A stretch of 64,000 nt of DNA from Vibrio salilacus (GTDB taxonomy: Bacteria > Pseudomonadota > Gammaproteobacteria > Enterobacterales > Vibrionaceae): positions 124,001 to 188,000 of the forward strand of contig NZ_NIVQ01000004.1 in the NCBI RefSeq assembly GCF_002811245.1. The letters run 5' to 3'. The position numbers and the translations under genes were made by a program. Positions 36,972 through 47,100 of this stretch are shown here, one piece after another. The notes below the pieces were generated by a model. It searched no databases, was not told the origin of the DNA, and saw only the letters and a list, made by a program, of their open reading frames with translations. The first letter of the stretch is position 1. Every line of letters begins with the position of its first letter.

Positions 36972-38000
36972 ATGGCACATAAACTAACACTTATTGCTTC
37001 GGTTGTAGCTGCATCTACTGCATTGATGTCTACAGGCGCTTCTGCAGCAGATAGCACGCTGGATAAAGTAACTAAACAAGGATTCATTACTTGTGGTGTA
37101 AGTACTGGCTTGCCAGGTTTTTCTAACCCTAACTCAAAAGGTGAATGGGAAGGTATCGACGTAGAGTACTGTCAAGCACTAGCTTCAGCGGTTCTAGGCG
37201 ATAAAACAAAAGTGAAATATGTTCCACTAACGGCGAAAGAACGCTTCACAGCACTTCAATCTGGTGAGATTGATGTCCTTTCTCGTAACACAACATGGAC
37301 GCTACACCGCGATACAGCACTCGGTCTCAACTTCGTAGGCGTTAACTACTACGATGGTCAAGGCTTTATGGTCAAAAAAGAGCTTGGTCTGAAAAGTGCT
37401 AAAGAGCTAGACGGTGCATCTGTGTGTGTTCAATCTGGTACCACAACTGAACTTAACCTTGCTGATTATTTCCGCAACAGCGGTATGTCATACAAGCCAG
37501 TGGTATTTGATACGGCAGCGCAAACATCTAAAGGCTTCGACGCGGGTCGTTGTGACGTGCTAACAACTGACCAATCAGGTCTGTACGCACTTCGCCTGAA
37601 CCTAGAAAACCCATCATCTGCACAAGTATTACCAGAAATCATTTCCAAAGAACCTCTAGGCCCAGTTGTACGTCAAGGGGATGATCAGTGGTTCAATATT
37701 GCTAAGTGGACGCTTTCTGCAATGGTTAACGCCGAAGAGTACGGCATTACATCGCAAAACGCAGAGCAAATGCTTAAATCAACCGATCCAAACATCAAAC
37801 GCATTCTTGGTGTTGACGGTCCCAAAGGTAAAGGTCTTGGCATTCGTGATGATTGGGGCTACCAAGTTATCAAGCAAGTTGGTAACTATGGCGAAAGCTT
37901 TGAGCGCACAGTCGGTGAAGGATCTCCACTACAGATCTCTCGTGGTGTAAACGCACTATGGAACGCTGGCGGCTTCATGTACGCTCCACCAATCCGTTAA
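36972..38000 (+). CDS. aapJ: Amino-acid ABC transporter substrate-binding protein AapJ
   Basis: 342-residue periplasmic solute-binding protein for a general L-amino-acid importer (AapJ/YhdW). Signal peptide MAHKLTLIASVVAASTALMSTGASA, then the family hallmark TLDKVTKQGFITCGVSTGLPGFS, binding-site patterns EGIDVEYCQALASAV, RNTTWTL, QSGTTTELNLADYF and VDGPKGKGLGIRDDWGYQVIK. Start at the second ATG (36972) because AGGAAGGA lies just before it. First of four cotranscribed genes aapJQMP; a hairpin after it should lower downstream expression relative to the binding protein. Confidence 0.94.
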   Translation: MAHKLTLIASVVAASTALMSTGASAADSTLDKVTKQGFITCGVSTGLPGFSNPNSKGEWEGIDVEYCQALASAVLGDKTKVKYVPLTAKERFTALQSGEIDVLSRNTTWTLHRDTALGLNFVGVNYYDGQGFMVKKELGLKSAKELDGASVCVQSGTTTELNLADYFRNSGMSYKPVVFDTAAQTSKGFDAGRCDVLTTDQSGLYALRLNLENPSSAQVLPEIISKEPLGPVVRQGDDQWFNIAKWTLSAMVNAEEYGITSQNAEQMLKSTDPNIKRILGVDGPKGKGLGIRDDWGYQVIKQVGNYGESFERTVGEGSPLQISRGVNALWNAGGFMYAPPIR

Positions 38001-38023
38001 CGATAGGTTAGTTAAGTAACTAC

Positions 38024-38052
38024 AAAAATGGGCGGTCTAGGCCGCCCTTTTT
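38024..38052 (+). terminator. Intercistronic terminator/attenuator after aapJ
   Basis: GGGCGG ... CCGCCC stem flanked by A and T runs. Being inside the operon, it probably sets the ratio of binding protein to permease. Confidence 0.7.
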
Positions 38053-38077
38053 AAAATGGATTTGAGGTTATAGCTGT

Positions 38078-39280
38078 ATGAAACCTACTAATGTTACGAC
38101 GAAGCCGCAGAGCAGACCGGCTTCAAACGTTAACCTTTTTTACAATCCCACCTTTCGAGCGGTTGTCTTCCAAATAATTGCGATTGCAGCGCTTGTTTTT
38201 TTCTTTTACAACATTGTCAACAATGCTCTTACCAACTTAGAGTCTCGCGGTATTGCTACTGGTTTCGATTTCCTCAATCAAGAAGCAGGGTTTGGGATTG
38301 GCCTAACACTGATTGAATACGACGAAACTTTCTCTTATGGCCGTACCTTTATTATCGGTCTACTAAATACTGCACTCGTATCATTTTTTGGCATCATCCT
38401 AGCGACCGTTATCGGTTTTATTATTGGTATCGCGCGCTTGTCGTCTAACTGGTTGGTTAGTCGCTTTGCCGCCGTTTATATCGAAATATTCCGAAACGTC
38501 CCTTTGTTGCTGCAAATTTTCTTTTGGTACTTCGCCGTACTTCAAGCCCTGCCATCAACTCGTCAAAGTATGAGTTTAGGTGAGGCAATTTTCCTCAACG
38601 TTCGAGGCCTGTACTTTCCTGCCCCTATTTTTGAACAGGGTTCATCGTTTGTAGTTGGTGCATTTGTACTGGGCGTGATAGCGACAGTTTTTATTGGTAT
38701 CTGGGCGAAAAACAGACAAAAACTAACTGGTCAAATCACGCCTATGGGGCGTATTGCACTTGGTTTGTGTTTTGCTTTGCCCGTTGTCGTCTATTTTATC
38801 ATGGGTGCGCCTATTACCGCCGAATACCCCGAACTGAAGGGTTTCAACTTCCAAGGTGGTATTAGTATTATTCCTGAGCTTGCAGCCCTATTGCTTGCAT
38901 TGAGTATCTATACCGCATCATTTATCGCAGAGATCGTACGTTCAGGCATTAATGCTGTAAGCCACGGTCAAACTGAAGCAGCAATGTCACTAGGTTTACC
39001 ACGCTCACGTACGTTGAAGCTGGTCGTGATCCCGCAAGCACTGCGTATTATCATCCCTCCTCTTACGAGCCAATACTTAAACCTAACTAAAAACTCATCG
39101 CTCGCGATGGCGATTGGTTACCCAGACTTGGTTTCTGTATTTGCAGGGACAACGCTAAACCAAACTGGCCAGGCAATCGAGATCATTGCAATGACGATGG
39201 GCGTATACCTAACACTCAGCCTACTCACATCCGCGCTGATGAACCTGTACAACCGTAAAGTGGCCTTGGTGGAGAGATAA
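38078..39280 (+). CDS. aapQ: Amino-acid ABC transporter permease AapQ
   Basis: 400-residue HisM-type inner-membrane permease. N-terminal helix about 30-46 (AVVFQIIAIAALVFFFYNIV), core with the GNNALVSFFGIILATVIGFIIG-like binding-protein-dependent transport domain, and the conserved EAA loop AAMSLGLPRSRTLKLVVIPQALRIIIPP (about 313). Extra helices relative to HisQ are typical of AapQ. Start follows GAGG; ends one base before aapM. Confidence 0.93.
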   Translation: MKPTNVTTKPQSRPASNVNLFYNPTFRAVVFQIIAIAALVFFFYNIVNNALTNLESRGIATGFDFLNQEAGFGIGLTLIEYDETFSYGRTFIIGLLNTALVSFFGIILATVIGFIIGIARLSSNWLVSRFAAVYIEIFRNVPLLLQIFFWYFAVLQALPSTRQSMSLGEAIFLNVRGLYFPAPIFEQGSSFVVGAFVLGVIATVFIGIWAKNRQKLTGQITPMGRIALGLCFALPVVVYFIMGAPITAEYPELKGFNFQGGISIIPELAALLLALSIYTASFIAEIVRSGINAVSHGQTEAAMSLGLPRSRTLKLVVIPQALRIIIPPLTSQYLNLTKNSSLAMAIGYPDLVSVFAGTTLNQTGQAIEIIAMTMGVYLTLSLLTSALMNLYNRKVALVER

Positions 39281-39281
39281 T

Positions 39282-40379
39282 ATGAGTGTACATCAATTTC
39301 AACCCGATCTTCCGCCACCTGGCAACACGGTAGGTGCTGTCGGTTGGCTGCGTAAAAACCTATTTAATGGCCCGATTAACTCAGTTATTACCATTATTCT
39401 TGCCTACTTATCGTTTACTTTACTTTGGAATGTGTTTGACTGGGCATTATTGAAAGCGGATTGGGTCGGCACCACTCGCGATGCTTGCAGTCGCGAAGGC
39501 GCATGTTGGGTGTTTATTAGTGTGCGTTGGGAGCAGTTTATGTATGGCTTCTACCCACAAGAAGAACTGTGGCGCCCTCGCCTGTTCTATGCCACCTTAG
39601 CGATCTTCACCGTATTATTAGCCTATGAAAAAACGCCTAAACGTACGTGGATTTGGTTATTTTTCGTTAACATCTACCCGTTTATCATTGCTGCACTTTT
39701 ATATGGTGGTGTATTTGGTCTAGAAGTAGTCGAAACCCACAAATGGGGCGGCTTACTTGTTACGTTAATCATTGCGTTAGTCGGGATAGTGGTTTCATTG
39801 CCTATCGGTGTCGCATTGGCGTTAGGACGCCGCTCAGAAATGCCAATCATCCGCAGCATGTGTACCATCTACATTGAGGTTTGGCGTGGGGTACCATTGA
39901 TTACCGTGCTATTCATGGCCTCGGTCATGTTGCCTCTTTTCCTTGCTGAAGGTTCAGAGACAGACAAACTCATCCGCGCGTTAATTGGTGTGGTGTTGTT
40001 TAGCTCAGCGTATATGGCTGAAGTGGTTCGTGGTGGTTTACAGGCGATTCCAAAAGGCCAATACGAAGCCGCAGATGCCCTTGGTCTGAGCTATTGGAAG
40101 AAAATGGGATTGATTATTCTGCCGCAAGCATTGAAGATCACTATTCCATCAATCGTCAACACCTTCATTGGCTTGTTCAAAGATACCAGCCTAGTGCTTA
40201 TCATCGGCATGTTCGATGTACTGGGTATCGGTCAGGCTGCCAATACCGATCCAGAGTGGTTAGGTTTTGCCACAGAAAGTTATGTATTTGTCGCGTTAGT
40301 GTTCTGGGTATTTTGTTTCGGCATGTCGAGGTATTCGATTTGGCTAGAAAACAAACTCCATACCGGTCACAAACGATAA
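39282..40379 (+). CDS. aapM: Amino-acid ABC transporter permease AapM
   Basis: 365-residue permease partner of AapQ. Helix at about 28-44, then the transport domain beginning around WGGLLVTLIIALVGIVVSLPIGVALALG (about 148) and the EAA loop AADALGLSYWKKMGLIILPQALKITIPS (about 265). GGAGAG precedes the ATG, one base after aapQ. Together the two form the heterodimeric channel of the Aap importer. Confidence 0.93.
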   Translation: MSVHQFQPDLPPPGNTVGAVGWLRKNLFNGPINSVITIILAYLSFTLLWNVFDWALLKADWVGTTRDACSREGACWVFISVRWEQFMYGFYPQEELWRPRLFYATLAIFTVLLAYEKTPKRTWIWLFFVNIYPFIIAALLYGGVFGLEVVETHKWGGLLVTLIIALVGIVVSLPIGVALALGRRSEMPIIRSMCTIYIEVWRGVPLITVLFMASVMLPLFLAEGSETDKLIRALIGVVLFSSAYMAEVVRGGLQAIPKGQYEAADALGLSYWKKMGLIILPQALKITIPSIVNTFIGLFKDTSLVLIIGMFDVLGIGQAANTDPEWLGFATESYVFVALVFWVFCFGMSRYSIWLENKLHTGHKR

Positions 40380-40384
40380 TTCGT

Positions 40385-40424
40385 ACCAATGCCGTCGGTC
40401 ATCGACTTGATTGACGGAATTGGT
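40385..40424 (+). other. Intercistronic hairpin between aapM and aapP
   Basis: ACCAAT-G-CCGTC pairs with GACGG-A-ATTGGT across a 16-base loop, with one bulged base per arm. There is no T run, so it is more likely an mRNA-stability element than a terminator. Confidence 0.5.
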
Positions 40425-40447
40425 AGCAAAAAATTCAAGGACGTATT

Positions 40448-41197
40448 ATGACGCAACAACAAGATTATATGATCCAAATTAAGGATATGAACAAGTGGTA
40501 CGGCGAGTTTCACGTACTAAAAAACATTAATTTAAACGTAAAACAAGGCGAGAAAATCGTTATCTGTGGCCCATCAGGTTCAGGTAAGTCAACGATGATC
40601 CGTTGTATTAACCGTTTGGAAGAACACCAAAAAGGTCAGATTATTGTCTCTGGCAACGAGCTGACCGAAGACTTAAAAAACATCGAAGCCGTTCGCCGTG
40701 AGGTAGGAATGTGTTTTCAACACTTCAATCTGTTCCCTCACTTAACGGTACTCGAAAACTGTACCTTGGCACCAATTTGGGTAAAGAAAATGCCTAAAGA
40801 TGAAGCTGAAGCAGTGGCAATGAAATATTTAGAACGCGTTAAGATCCCAGAACAAGCCGAAAAATACCCAGGTCAACTCTCTGGTGGTCAACAGCAACGT
40901 GTCGCCATTGCTCGCTCTTTATGTATGAATCCACAAGTGATACTGTTTGATGAACCAACCTCGGCACTTGATCCTGAGATGGTACGTGAAGTATTGGACG
41001 TTATGGTTGAGCTCGCAGAAGAAGGCATGACCATGCTTTGTGTCACTCACGAAATGGGATTTGCGAAAGAAGTAGCTGATCGGGTTATCTTTATGGATGC
41101 GGGTGAAATAATCGAAGAAAACAACCCGGTTGATTTCTTCGAAAACCCACAATCAGATCGAACGCAAAACTTTTTGGCGCAGATTCTGCACCATTAA
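40448..41197 (+). CDS. aapP: Amino-acid ABC transporter ATP-binding protein AapP
   Basis: 249-residue ATPase of the polar amino-acid (GlnQ/HisP) type. Walker [10 protein letters not shown] (about 38), Q-loop [10 protein letters not shown], signature [15 protein letters not shown] (about 143), Walker [15 protein letters not shown] (about 165) and switch VTHEMGFA. Last gene of the aap operon, followed by a terminator. AAGGA precedes the ATG. Confidence 0.95.
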   Translation: MTQQQDYMIQIKDMNKWYGEFHVLKNINLNVKQGEKIVICGPSGSGKSTMIRCINRLEEHQKGQIIVSGNELTEDLKNIEAVRREVGMCFQHFNLFPHLTVLENCTLAPIWVKKMPKDEAEAVAMKYLERVKIPEQAEKYPGQLSGGQQQRVAIARSLCMNPQVILFDEPTSALDPEMVREVLDVMVELAEEGMTMLCVTHEMGFAKEVADRVIFMDAGEIIEENNPVDFFENPQSDRTQNFLAQILHH

Positions 41198-41213
41198 TAG
41201 TAAAGTTTGCTCA

Positions 41214-41238
41214 ATGGGCGACTTCGGTCGCCCTTTTT
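41214..41238 (+). terminator. Terminator of the aap operon
   Basis: GGGCGAC, tetraloop TTCG, GTCGCCC then TTTTT. Confidence 0.93.
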
Positions 41239-41386
41239 AGTTGTTATATTGTGTTACATCTTTCAAAATACATAAGCATCTATTTCTATTATTATTTTAC
41301 TAACGACTCATCTCGTTGGGGCTTGATCTTTTTGTTACTCGGCCTCATATATGTTGGTATAAACATAAAACCTTACGAGGAAGATT

Positions 41387-42049
41387 ATGAACAGTCCTAT
41401 GTTTACCCGCACTTCAACACAAGAAAGTGCTCTGCAAACGAATAAAGTATTACGTAATACCTACGCTCTACTGTCAATGACACTGCTTTGGTCTGCGGTT
41501 GTTGCTGGTGTTTCTATGGCGATGAACCTTCCTCGTCCTGGAATCATCATCATGCTCGTCGGTTTCTACGGCCTGTTATTTTTGACTGAAAAGAACCGCA
41601 ACAACAGCATGGGCCTCGTATTCACATTCCTGTTTACTGGTTTCATGGGCTACACCATTGGCCCAATTCTTAATGCTTATATTGGCGCTGGGATGGGTGA
41701 TGTTATCCTGATGGCACTTGGTGGTACCGCACTGTCGTTTATGGCAGCATCGGCTTACGCTCTAACAACTAAACGCGATCTTTCGATGATGGGTGGCTTG
41801 ATGCTATCACTATTCGTTGTGCTTGTTGTTGGTATGATTGCGAGCTTCTTTATTCAGTCAACGATTCTTCATCTTGCACTGAGCAGCTTGTTTATTGTGT
41901 TCTCTACCATGGCTATTTTGATGACAACGCAGGGCATCATTCGCGGTGGTGAGTCAAACTATATCTCAGCGACCATCACGCTGTATGTGTCAATTTACAA
42001 TATCTTTATCAGCCTACTAAGCATTCTAGGCATTATGAACGACGACTAA
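41387..42049 (+). CDS. yccA: Bax inhibitor-1/YccA family membrane protein
   Basis: 220-residue inner-membrane protein with seven predicted helices of the BI-1 (TMBIM) family, starting NTYALLSMTLLWSAVVAGVSM and ending in TATITLYVSIYNIFISLLSILGIM, where the conserved LYxxIYNxF motif lies close to the C-terminus. E. coli YccA interacts with and modulates the FtsH protease. GAGGAAG precedes the ATG. Neighbours tusE and rlmI reproduce the E. coli yccA-tusE-yccX-rlmI order. Confidence 0.93.
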   Translation: MNSPMFTRTSTQESALQTNKVLRNTYALLSMTLLWSAVVAGVSMAMNLPRPGIIIMLVGFYGLLFLTEKNRNNSMGLVFTFLFTGFMGYTIGPILNAYIGAGMGDVILMALGGTALSFMAASAYALTTKRDLSMMGGLMLSLFVVLVVGMIASFFIQSTILHLALSSLFIVFSTMAILMTTQGIIRGGESNYISATITLYVSIYNIFISLLSILGIMNDD

Positions 42050-42071
42050 TCACTGTCGATTTCAGATGAAT

Positions 42072-42104
42072 CAAAAGCCCGAAAACCTGATTTTCGGGCT
42101 TTTT
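42072..42104 (+). terminator. Terminator of yccA
   Basis: AAAAGCCCGAAAA, loop CCTGA, TTTTCGGGCTTTTT. Confidence 0.93.
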
Positions 42105-42177
42105 GCTACTTGTCATATTGTTTCTTCAAGGTAAGCTGCGCTACCCTAACTGATATCATTGGTTTTAGGACAAAAAG

Positions 42178-42507
42178 ATGTTTGAGTACAACGGCAAACA
42201 AATCGAAACTGACGCTCAGGGCTACCTACTTGACCATACACAATGGCAAGAAGGCATGATCGAGATATTAGCCGAGCAAGAAGGTATTGAACTCACCGAC
42301 GCACACCTTGAGATCGTGCATTTTGTACGCAGGTTTTACGAAGAATTTAACACCTCTCCGGCAGTACGTATGCTCGTGAAAGCGTTGGAAAAAGCGCACG
42401 GCCCCGAGAAAGGCAATAGCAAGTATCTGTTTAAACTTTTTAAGCAAGGGCCAGCCAAGCAAGCCACCAAACTTGCAGGTCTACCTAAACCAGCCAAGTG
42501 CTTGTAG
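42178..42507 (+). CDS. tusE: Sulfur relay protein TusE (DsrC family)
   Basis: 109-residue sulfur carrier that accepts persulfide sulfur from TusBCD and passes it to MnmA for 2-thiolation of tRNA wobble uridine. The swinging C-terminal arm ends KPAKCL, keeping the single conserved penultimate Cys that carries the sulfur; [36 protein letters not shown] is the family core. AGGA precedes the ATG. The acylphosphatase remnant lies directly downstream on the other strand. Confidence 0.95.
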   Translation: MFEYNGKQIETDAQGYLLDHTQWQEGMIEILAEQEGIELTDAHLEIVHFVRRFYEEFNTSPAVRMLVKALEKAHGPEKGNSKYLFKLFKQGPAKQATKLAGLPKPAKCL

Positions 42508-42518
42508 CCAGCCTATCG

Positions 42519-42705
42519 CTATAGAATTTTAAAGCCTTTATAAGGTTTATAACAGATGGACTCCCGCACTACTGAATCAACCCGTGAGGTGCGCGGTCCA
42601 TCTTTTAACCACATTGCCAAGGCTTCGATTTTATCTGGGCTTCCTGACGCAACCAACTCGAACATCACGCAACTTCGTAGCCAGATTAACCAATGGAAAC
42701 CTTAC
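42519..42705 (-). pseudogene. yccX: Acylphosphatase remnant (yccX)
   Basis: Minus strand translation from ATG 42665 to the stop at 42519 gives ELVASGSPDKIEALAMWL, then KDGPRTSRVDSVVRE and YKGFKIL, i.e. the second half of an acylphosphatase. Just upstream, in a different frame, LATKLRDVRV matches the preceding strand, so there is a frameshift near 42665. The first ~35 residues, including the catalytic GVGFR Arg, are missing, a stop lies at 42706-42708, and the catalytic Asn (KNL) appears as KLR. Position between tusE and rlmI matches E. coli yccX. Enzyme activity must be lost here. Confidence 0.82.
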
Positions 42706-42821
42706 TCACTGGGCTAAAAACCTAAACTAGCGAGCTGCTACTCAGTGGCTCTTTTATTTGCTTTTCCAAGGCACATCTTACAAAATACCCCTCCTTTCAA
42801 AACAGACAATTGAGCAGTGCA

Positions 42822-44015
42822 ATGACTCCAGCTATCTATCTCGTCAAAGGCCGTGATAAATCTCTTCGCCGCAAACACCCTTGGGTATTTTCTCGTGGTG
42901 TTCACAAGGTGGAAGGTGAGCCAAAACTCGGTGAGACCGTTGATGTCTTTACTCATGACGGAAAATGGTTAGCAAAAGCGGCTTACTCACCAAACTCGCA
43001 AATTCGCGCTCGTGTATGGAGCTTTAAAAAAGAGTCAATAGATACTGCATTCTTTGTTAAACGCATTCAGAATGCTCAACTGCTGCGCGAAGACATTATT
43101 CAACGCGACGGTTTAACTGGCTACCGACTTATCGCCGCAGAATCTGACGGCTTGCCGGGCATCACTATCGACAAGTATCAAGATTACCTAGTGTGTCAGC
43201 TACTCAGTGCGGGCGCGGAGTTCCATAAACAGTCATTAATTGACGCATTAGTACAAGTGTTTCCTCAATGCAGTGTCTATGAACGCTCTGATGTGGCCGT
43301 GCGCAAGAAAGAAGGACTTGAAGAGACGACAGGGGTTTTACATGGTCAGGAGCCTCCTAAATCAGTCGTTATTGAAGAGAACGACGTCAAAATTAGTGTT
43401 GATATTATCGGTGGTCACAAGACGGGGTTCTATCTCGATCAGCGCGACAGTCGTCAACAATCAATGAAGTACGTACAAGATAAAGAAGTGCTGAACTGTT
43501 TCTCTTACACCGGAGGCTTTGGCCTATACGCTCTAAAAGGCGGAGCAAAGCGCGTGATCAATGCCGATGTTTCTCAGCCAGCTCTGGATACCGCTAAATA
43601 CAATGCTGAACTCAATGAATTTGATATCTCGAAAAAACGTGCCGTGTTCTTAAATGCCGACGTATTCAAGTTGCTGCGTGAATATCGCGATCAAGGCACT
43701 CAGTTTGATGTGGTTATCATGGACCCTCCTAAGTTCGTTTCAAGTAAGAACAACTTAACATCAGGCGCTAATGGATATAAGGATATCAACATGTTAGCGA
43801 TGCAGATCTTGAAGCCGGGCGGCACCCTACTGACCTACTCTTGCTCTGGGCTGATGAGTGGCGACTTATTTCAAAAAGTGATTGCTGACGCTGCCTTAGA
43901 TTCAGGACGCGAGGTGAAGTTTATCGAACGTTTCGAACAAGCCGCCGACCACCCTACCGACAGTGCATATCCAGAGGGTTTCTACCTTAAAGGGTTTGCT
44001 TGTAAGGTGTTGTAA
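42822..44015 (+). CDS. rlmI: 23S rRNA m5C1962 methyltransferase RlmI
   Basis: 397 residues (E. coli 396). PUA domain at the N-terminus ([32 protein letters not shown]), a central linker domain, and the Rossmann methyltransferase domain with [32 protein letters not shown] (about 225) and [13 protein letters not shown] (about 305), ending [12 protein letters not shown] with the catalytic Cys. Methylates C1962 of 23S rRNA. Start ATG 42822 fits the family N-terminus; an upstream TTG is not needed. Confidence 0.96.
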   Translation: MTPAIYLVKGRDKSLRRKHPWVFSRGVHKVEGEPKLGETVDVFTHDGKWLAKAAYSPNSQIRARVWSFKKESIDTAFFVKRIQNAQLLREDIIQRDGLTGYRLIAAESDGLPGITIDKYQDYLVCQLLSAGAEFHKQSLIDALVQVFPQCSVYERSDVAVRKKEGLEETTGVLHGQEPPKSVVIEENDVKISVDIIGGHKTGFYLDQRDSRQQSMKYVQDKEVLNCFSYTGGFGLYALKGGAKRVINADVSQPALDTAKYNAELNEFDISKKRAVFLNADVFKLLREYRDQGTQFDVVIMDPPKFVSSKNNLTSGANGYKDINMLAMQILKPGGTLLTYSCSGLMSGDLFQKVIADAALDSGREVKFIERFEQAADHPTDSAYPEGFYLKGFACKVL

Positions 44016-44038
44016 GTATATGTGACCAACAACGAATA

Positions 44039-44070
44039 TAAAAAACCACCTTATAACTGGTGGTTTTTTA
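44039..44070. terminator. Terminator of rlmI (works on both strands)
   Basis: AAAAACCACC, loop TTATAACT, GGTGGTTTTTT, 23 bases after the rlmI stop. Confidence 0.9.
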
Positions 44071-44082
44071 TAGGCGTAATAA

Positions 44083-44115
44083 ATCAGCCGGAGTTCAGAA
44101 ATGACTCCGGCTGTC
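44083..44115 (-). terminator. Terminator of the adhesin gene
   Basis: Minus strand CAGCCGGAGT ... ACTCCGGCTG, a 10-bp stem, then ATTTATT, 9 bases beyond the adhesin stop. Confidence 0.75.
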
Positions 44116-44121
44116 GTTATT

Positions 44122-47100
44122 TTAGTACTTTAAATGTTCTAAGCTATCTACCAAACTATTAGTGATATCTGTAGCGGAAGCACCATTGAAATCGATGGTT
44201 AATGTATCAGCCCCCTTTTCAATCGTCATGGTTGATGTGCCACTTGCTTCTGTGACCGATATTTTAACACTGTCTGTCTCACCAATATGATCAGAACCAG
44301 TCACAAGCTCATCCAATAACTCCGTAATGTCCTCTCTTGATACATCATTAAACAAATCGGCCAAATCAAGTTTATCGTTTTCTGTTGCATCAAAGTCGGT
44401 AACGCGATCATGCTCTGTCGCCATATCTACCCATTTGAAGATGTCAGCGCCATCTCCACCAATCAAGATGTCATTACCTAAGCCACCGATGAGGATGTCA
44501 TCGCCACCTTGACCGTAAAGGATGTCATCTCCCTCTCCACCCTTGAGGATATCGTTTCCGCCACGGGTATCACCGTCGACATTAAACAACGCGTGGTTGT
44601 CTTTGATGTACTGATACAGATCAATATCGGATGGCGCTGCGCCATTTTTCATTTCAAGGAACGTGGTTAACGCATCCACACCCGAACCATCTGGCAAGGA
44701 TTCTGGTCGTGTCAGGCCATTTTCATCCCAAGGTAGATTGTCAGTGTTAATGGTATCGCCAAAGAGTATGTCGTCACCGGCATTACCTATTACCTCATCA
44801 TCACCGACTGGGAGCATATTAATCTCTTGAGCCCCTCCATTAAGCGCAGCATCGAGATCATTGGCTGTGTTAACGATTTCAACATCCCCAGTTGGCGCTG
44901 TTACTGTCCGCCCCCTATGATCACTCCACGTGGCTGATCCAGACACATGGGTATTGTCAAAAAATCTGAGAGTTTCAGCATTTACACCATCCCCTATACC
45001 AATTGCACGCATTGACGACATACTTGATAGCGTCTCGAATGACTTAACGGCATCATTGAGATCGTGGTACTCCATTACAGAGCCGTCATTCAACCATGGG
45101 TGGCTATTTGAGAGCGTCGGCTCTCCATCAGTTAAGAAGAAAGACAAGTTTTCACTGTTTGCATCCGAGTGCGTGTTGAACCATGAAGACGCCTGATTGA
45201 AGGCAGCTTCGTAGTTAGTTGCCCCACCAGATTGAAGAGAGTCAATAACATGATCAACATATTTATCATGCTGCCGCTCACTTAACTGGGTAAAGTTATC
45301 GAGATTGATTCTTAAACTCGCTGAAGAGTTAAAGTCTACCAATGCCAGATTAATCGTGCCTGGATGATCAGAAATATTCTCCAACATCGACTTCAACGAC
45401 GTTTTCAACACGTCGAGTCTCGATTCAGAACTTCCTGGCTCTAAATCAGACCCCATGCTTCCTGATGTATCGACAATCAACGCGATATTGTAGTTTGTTG
45501 GCGCGGTCGAGTTAACTTCCACACCACCAATGTCACCGAACAAGACATCATTGCCAGAGCCCCCTTCAACCGTGTTGTCACCATTAGGATTACTAGGTGG
45601 CATCACTACGCCCCCCGGCTGTGTGGTTGCGTATTCAGGTAAATCAACAGGCTCGCCGTTTTCATCGACTTCAGTCGCACCAACAGTCACGGATAAATCA
45701 GGGGCACTTCCCTCAGGCAACTCAAGCGTAACGGAGAAGCCGGCATCTGAATCAGGATTTGGCTGCAATGCATCAATTGGCACTTGCCAATCACCTGAAT
45801 CGAGCTGCTCGCCATCTGGTACGCTGCCTCCTTCAGGAATTCCCGATATAATCACTGATGTGATTTGTTCAGAGCCGTCGTTATCGTTCAACGTCACATC
45901 AACGTCCAGCTGCACAATATCCGCAACTTTAGTCAGTTCACCTTCGTCAACGACATACTTACCATCGGCAAAATAGACAGTTTCGATACTGTATAGATCA
46001 TGATTGGCATTTTGTGTTTGCCCATTTTGGTAGACCAAGCGAAAGGCATCATCAAACCCATTAAATTCCATCTTCTGATAGTCACTGCGATTACCTTGAA
46101 GGTAGACGGTGTCATCACCATTTCCTCCATAATAAGCCGTTGAGGCAGCACTCGCATTTCGTGATACAAAGACGTCATCACCATCATTTCCACGCAACGC
46201 ATATGAACCATCACCAGTACCACCAACAATGAGATCATTACCATTGCCGGTATTTACTTCAACAGCACCAGAGCTACTATCACTAATACTAACTATTTGA
46301 TCATATTGGTTAGATGACCCGCCATTATGCTGCTCTGCGTAATCGACAAGCTCATTTACCGAGTGGCTATCGCCTGAGTACGACAAAGAAGCAGACACAG
46401 ACAAACCGTTAGAGATCGGCAACACAGAAATTGGAATCTCTTCCGTAACACTCGCCGTGTCACCGTTGCCATTCTCAGTGCTGGTTGCCGTCACTTGAAG
46501 GTTGATCTCTCCTTCATATGGCTCAGGCACCGAGATAGAAAGGTTAGACAAGTCCCACCCCTCAAGAGAGATAGAGCCACTCTCAACAACCACCTCTTGA
46601 TTACCGTCGGACAATGTCGCTCCTTCAGGAATATCATCTAACGTGAGAGTCAGCTCCTCAGAGCCATCTTGATCCACTAGGCTGGCATTGATGACAGGTA
46701 GCTTAATCGGCTGACCAGCATGCCCTTCTCCTGGCTCATTGAGGGTGTAATAACCACCGTCCCCATCACCATAATATCCTTTGACACCCAAGCCAGCATC
46801 TTCTAGCGCATCGGTATTTGGTGCGAGATTAAAGTTGCTCGCATTTAGGTCAATAGCAGCGCCATTGTCTACGGCGACTTCAATATCAAATCCGCCAGGA
46901 CCGTTTTGGTTGTGGGTATAAACGTCTAACGAATAATAGCCACTTTCTGATGGCGTAAATTCGCCGCTGAATTGGCCGTTTCCGTTTACACCACCAGGAG
47001 ATGAGCCTTGGCTGCCATACCGTCCCTCGGCAATCACTTCGCCACCAATGACGATTGCAGCACTGTCATCCGCATAACCGCCAAAGCTGTAGCTTTTACC

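Noticed and set aside
41251..41445. 64-residue hydrophobic frame upstream of yccA
   Set aside because: It begins in the aap/yccA intergenic region, overlaps the yccA start in another frame and has no Shine-Dalgarno sequence; composition reflects A+T-rich DNA.
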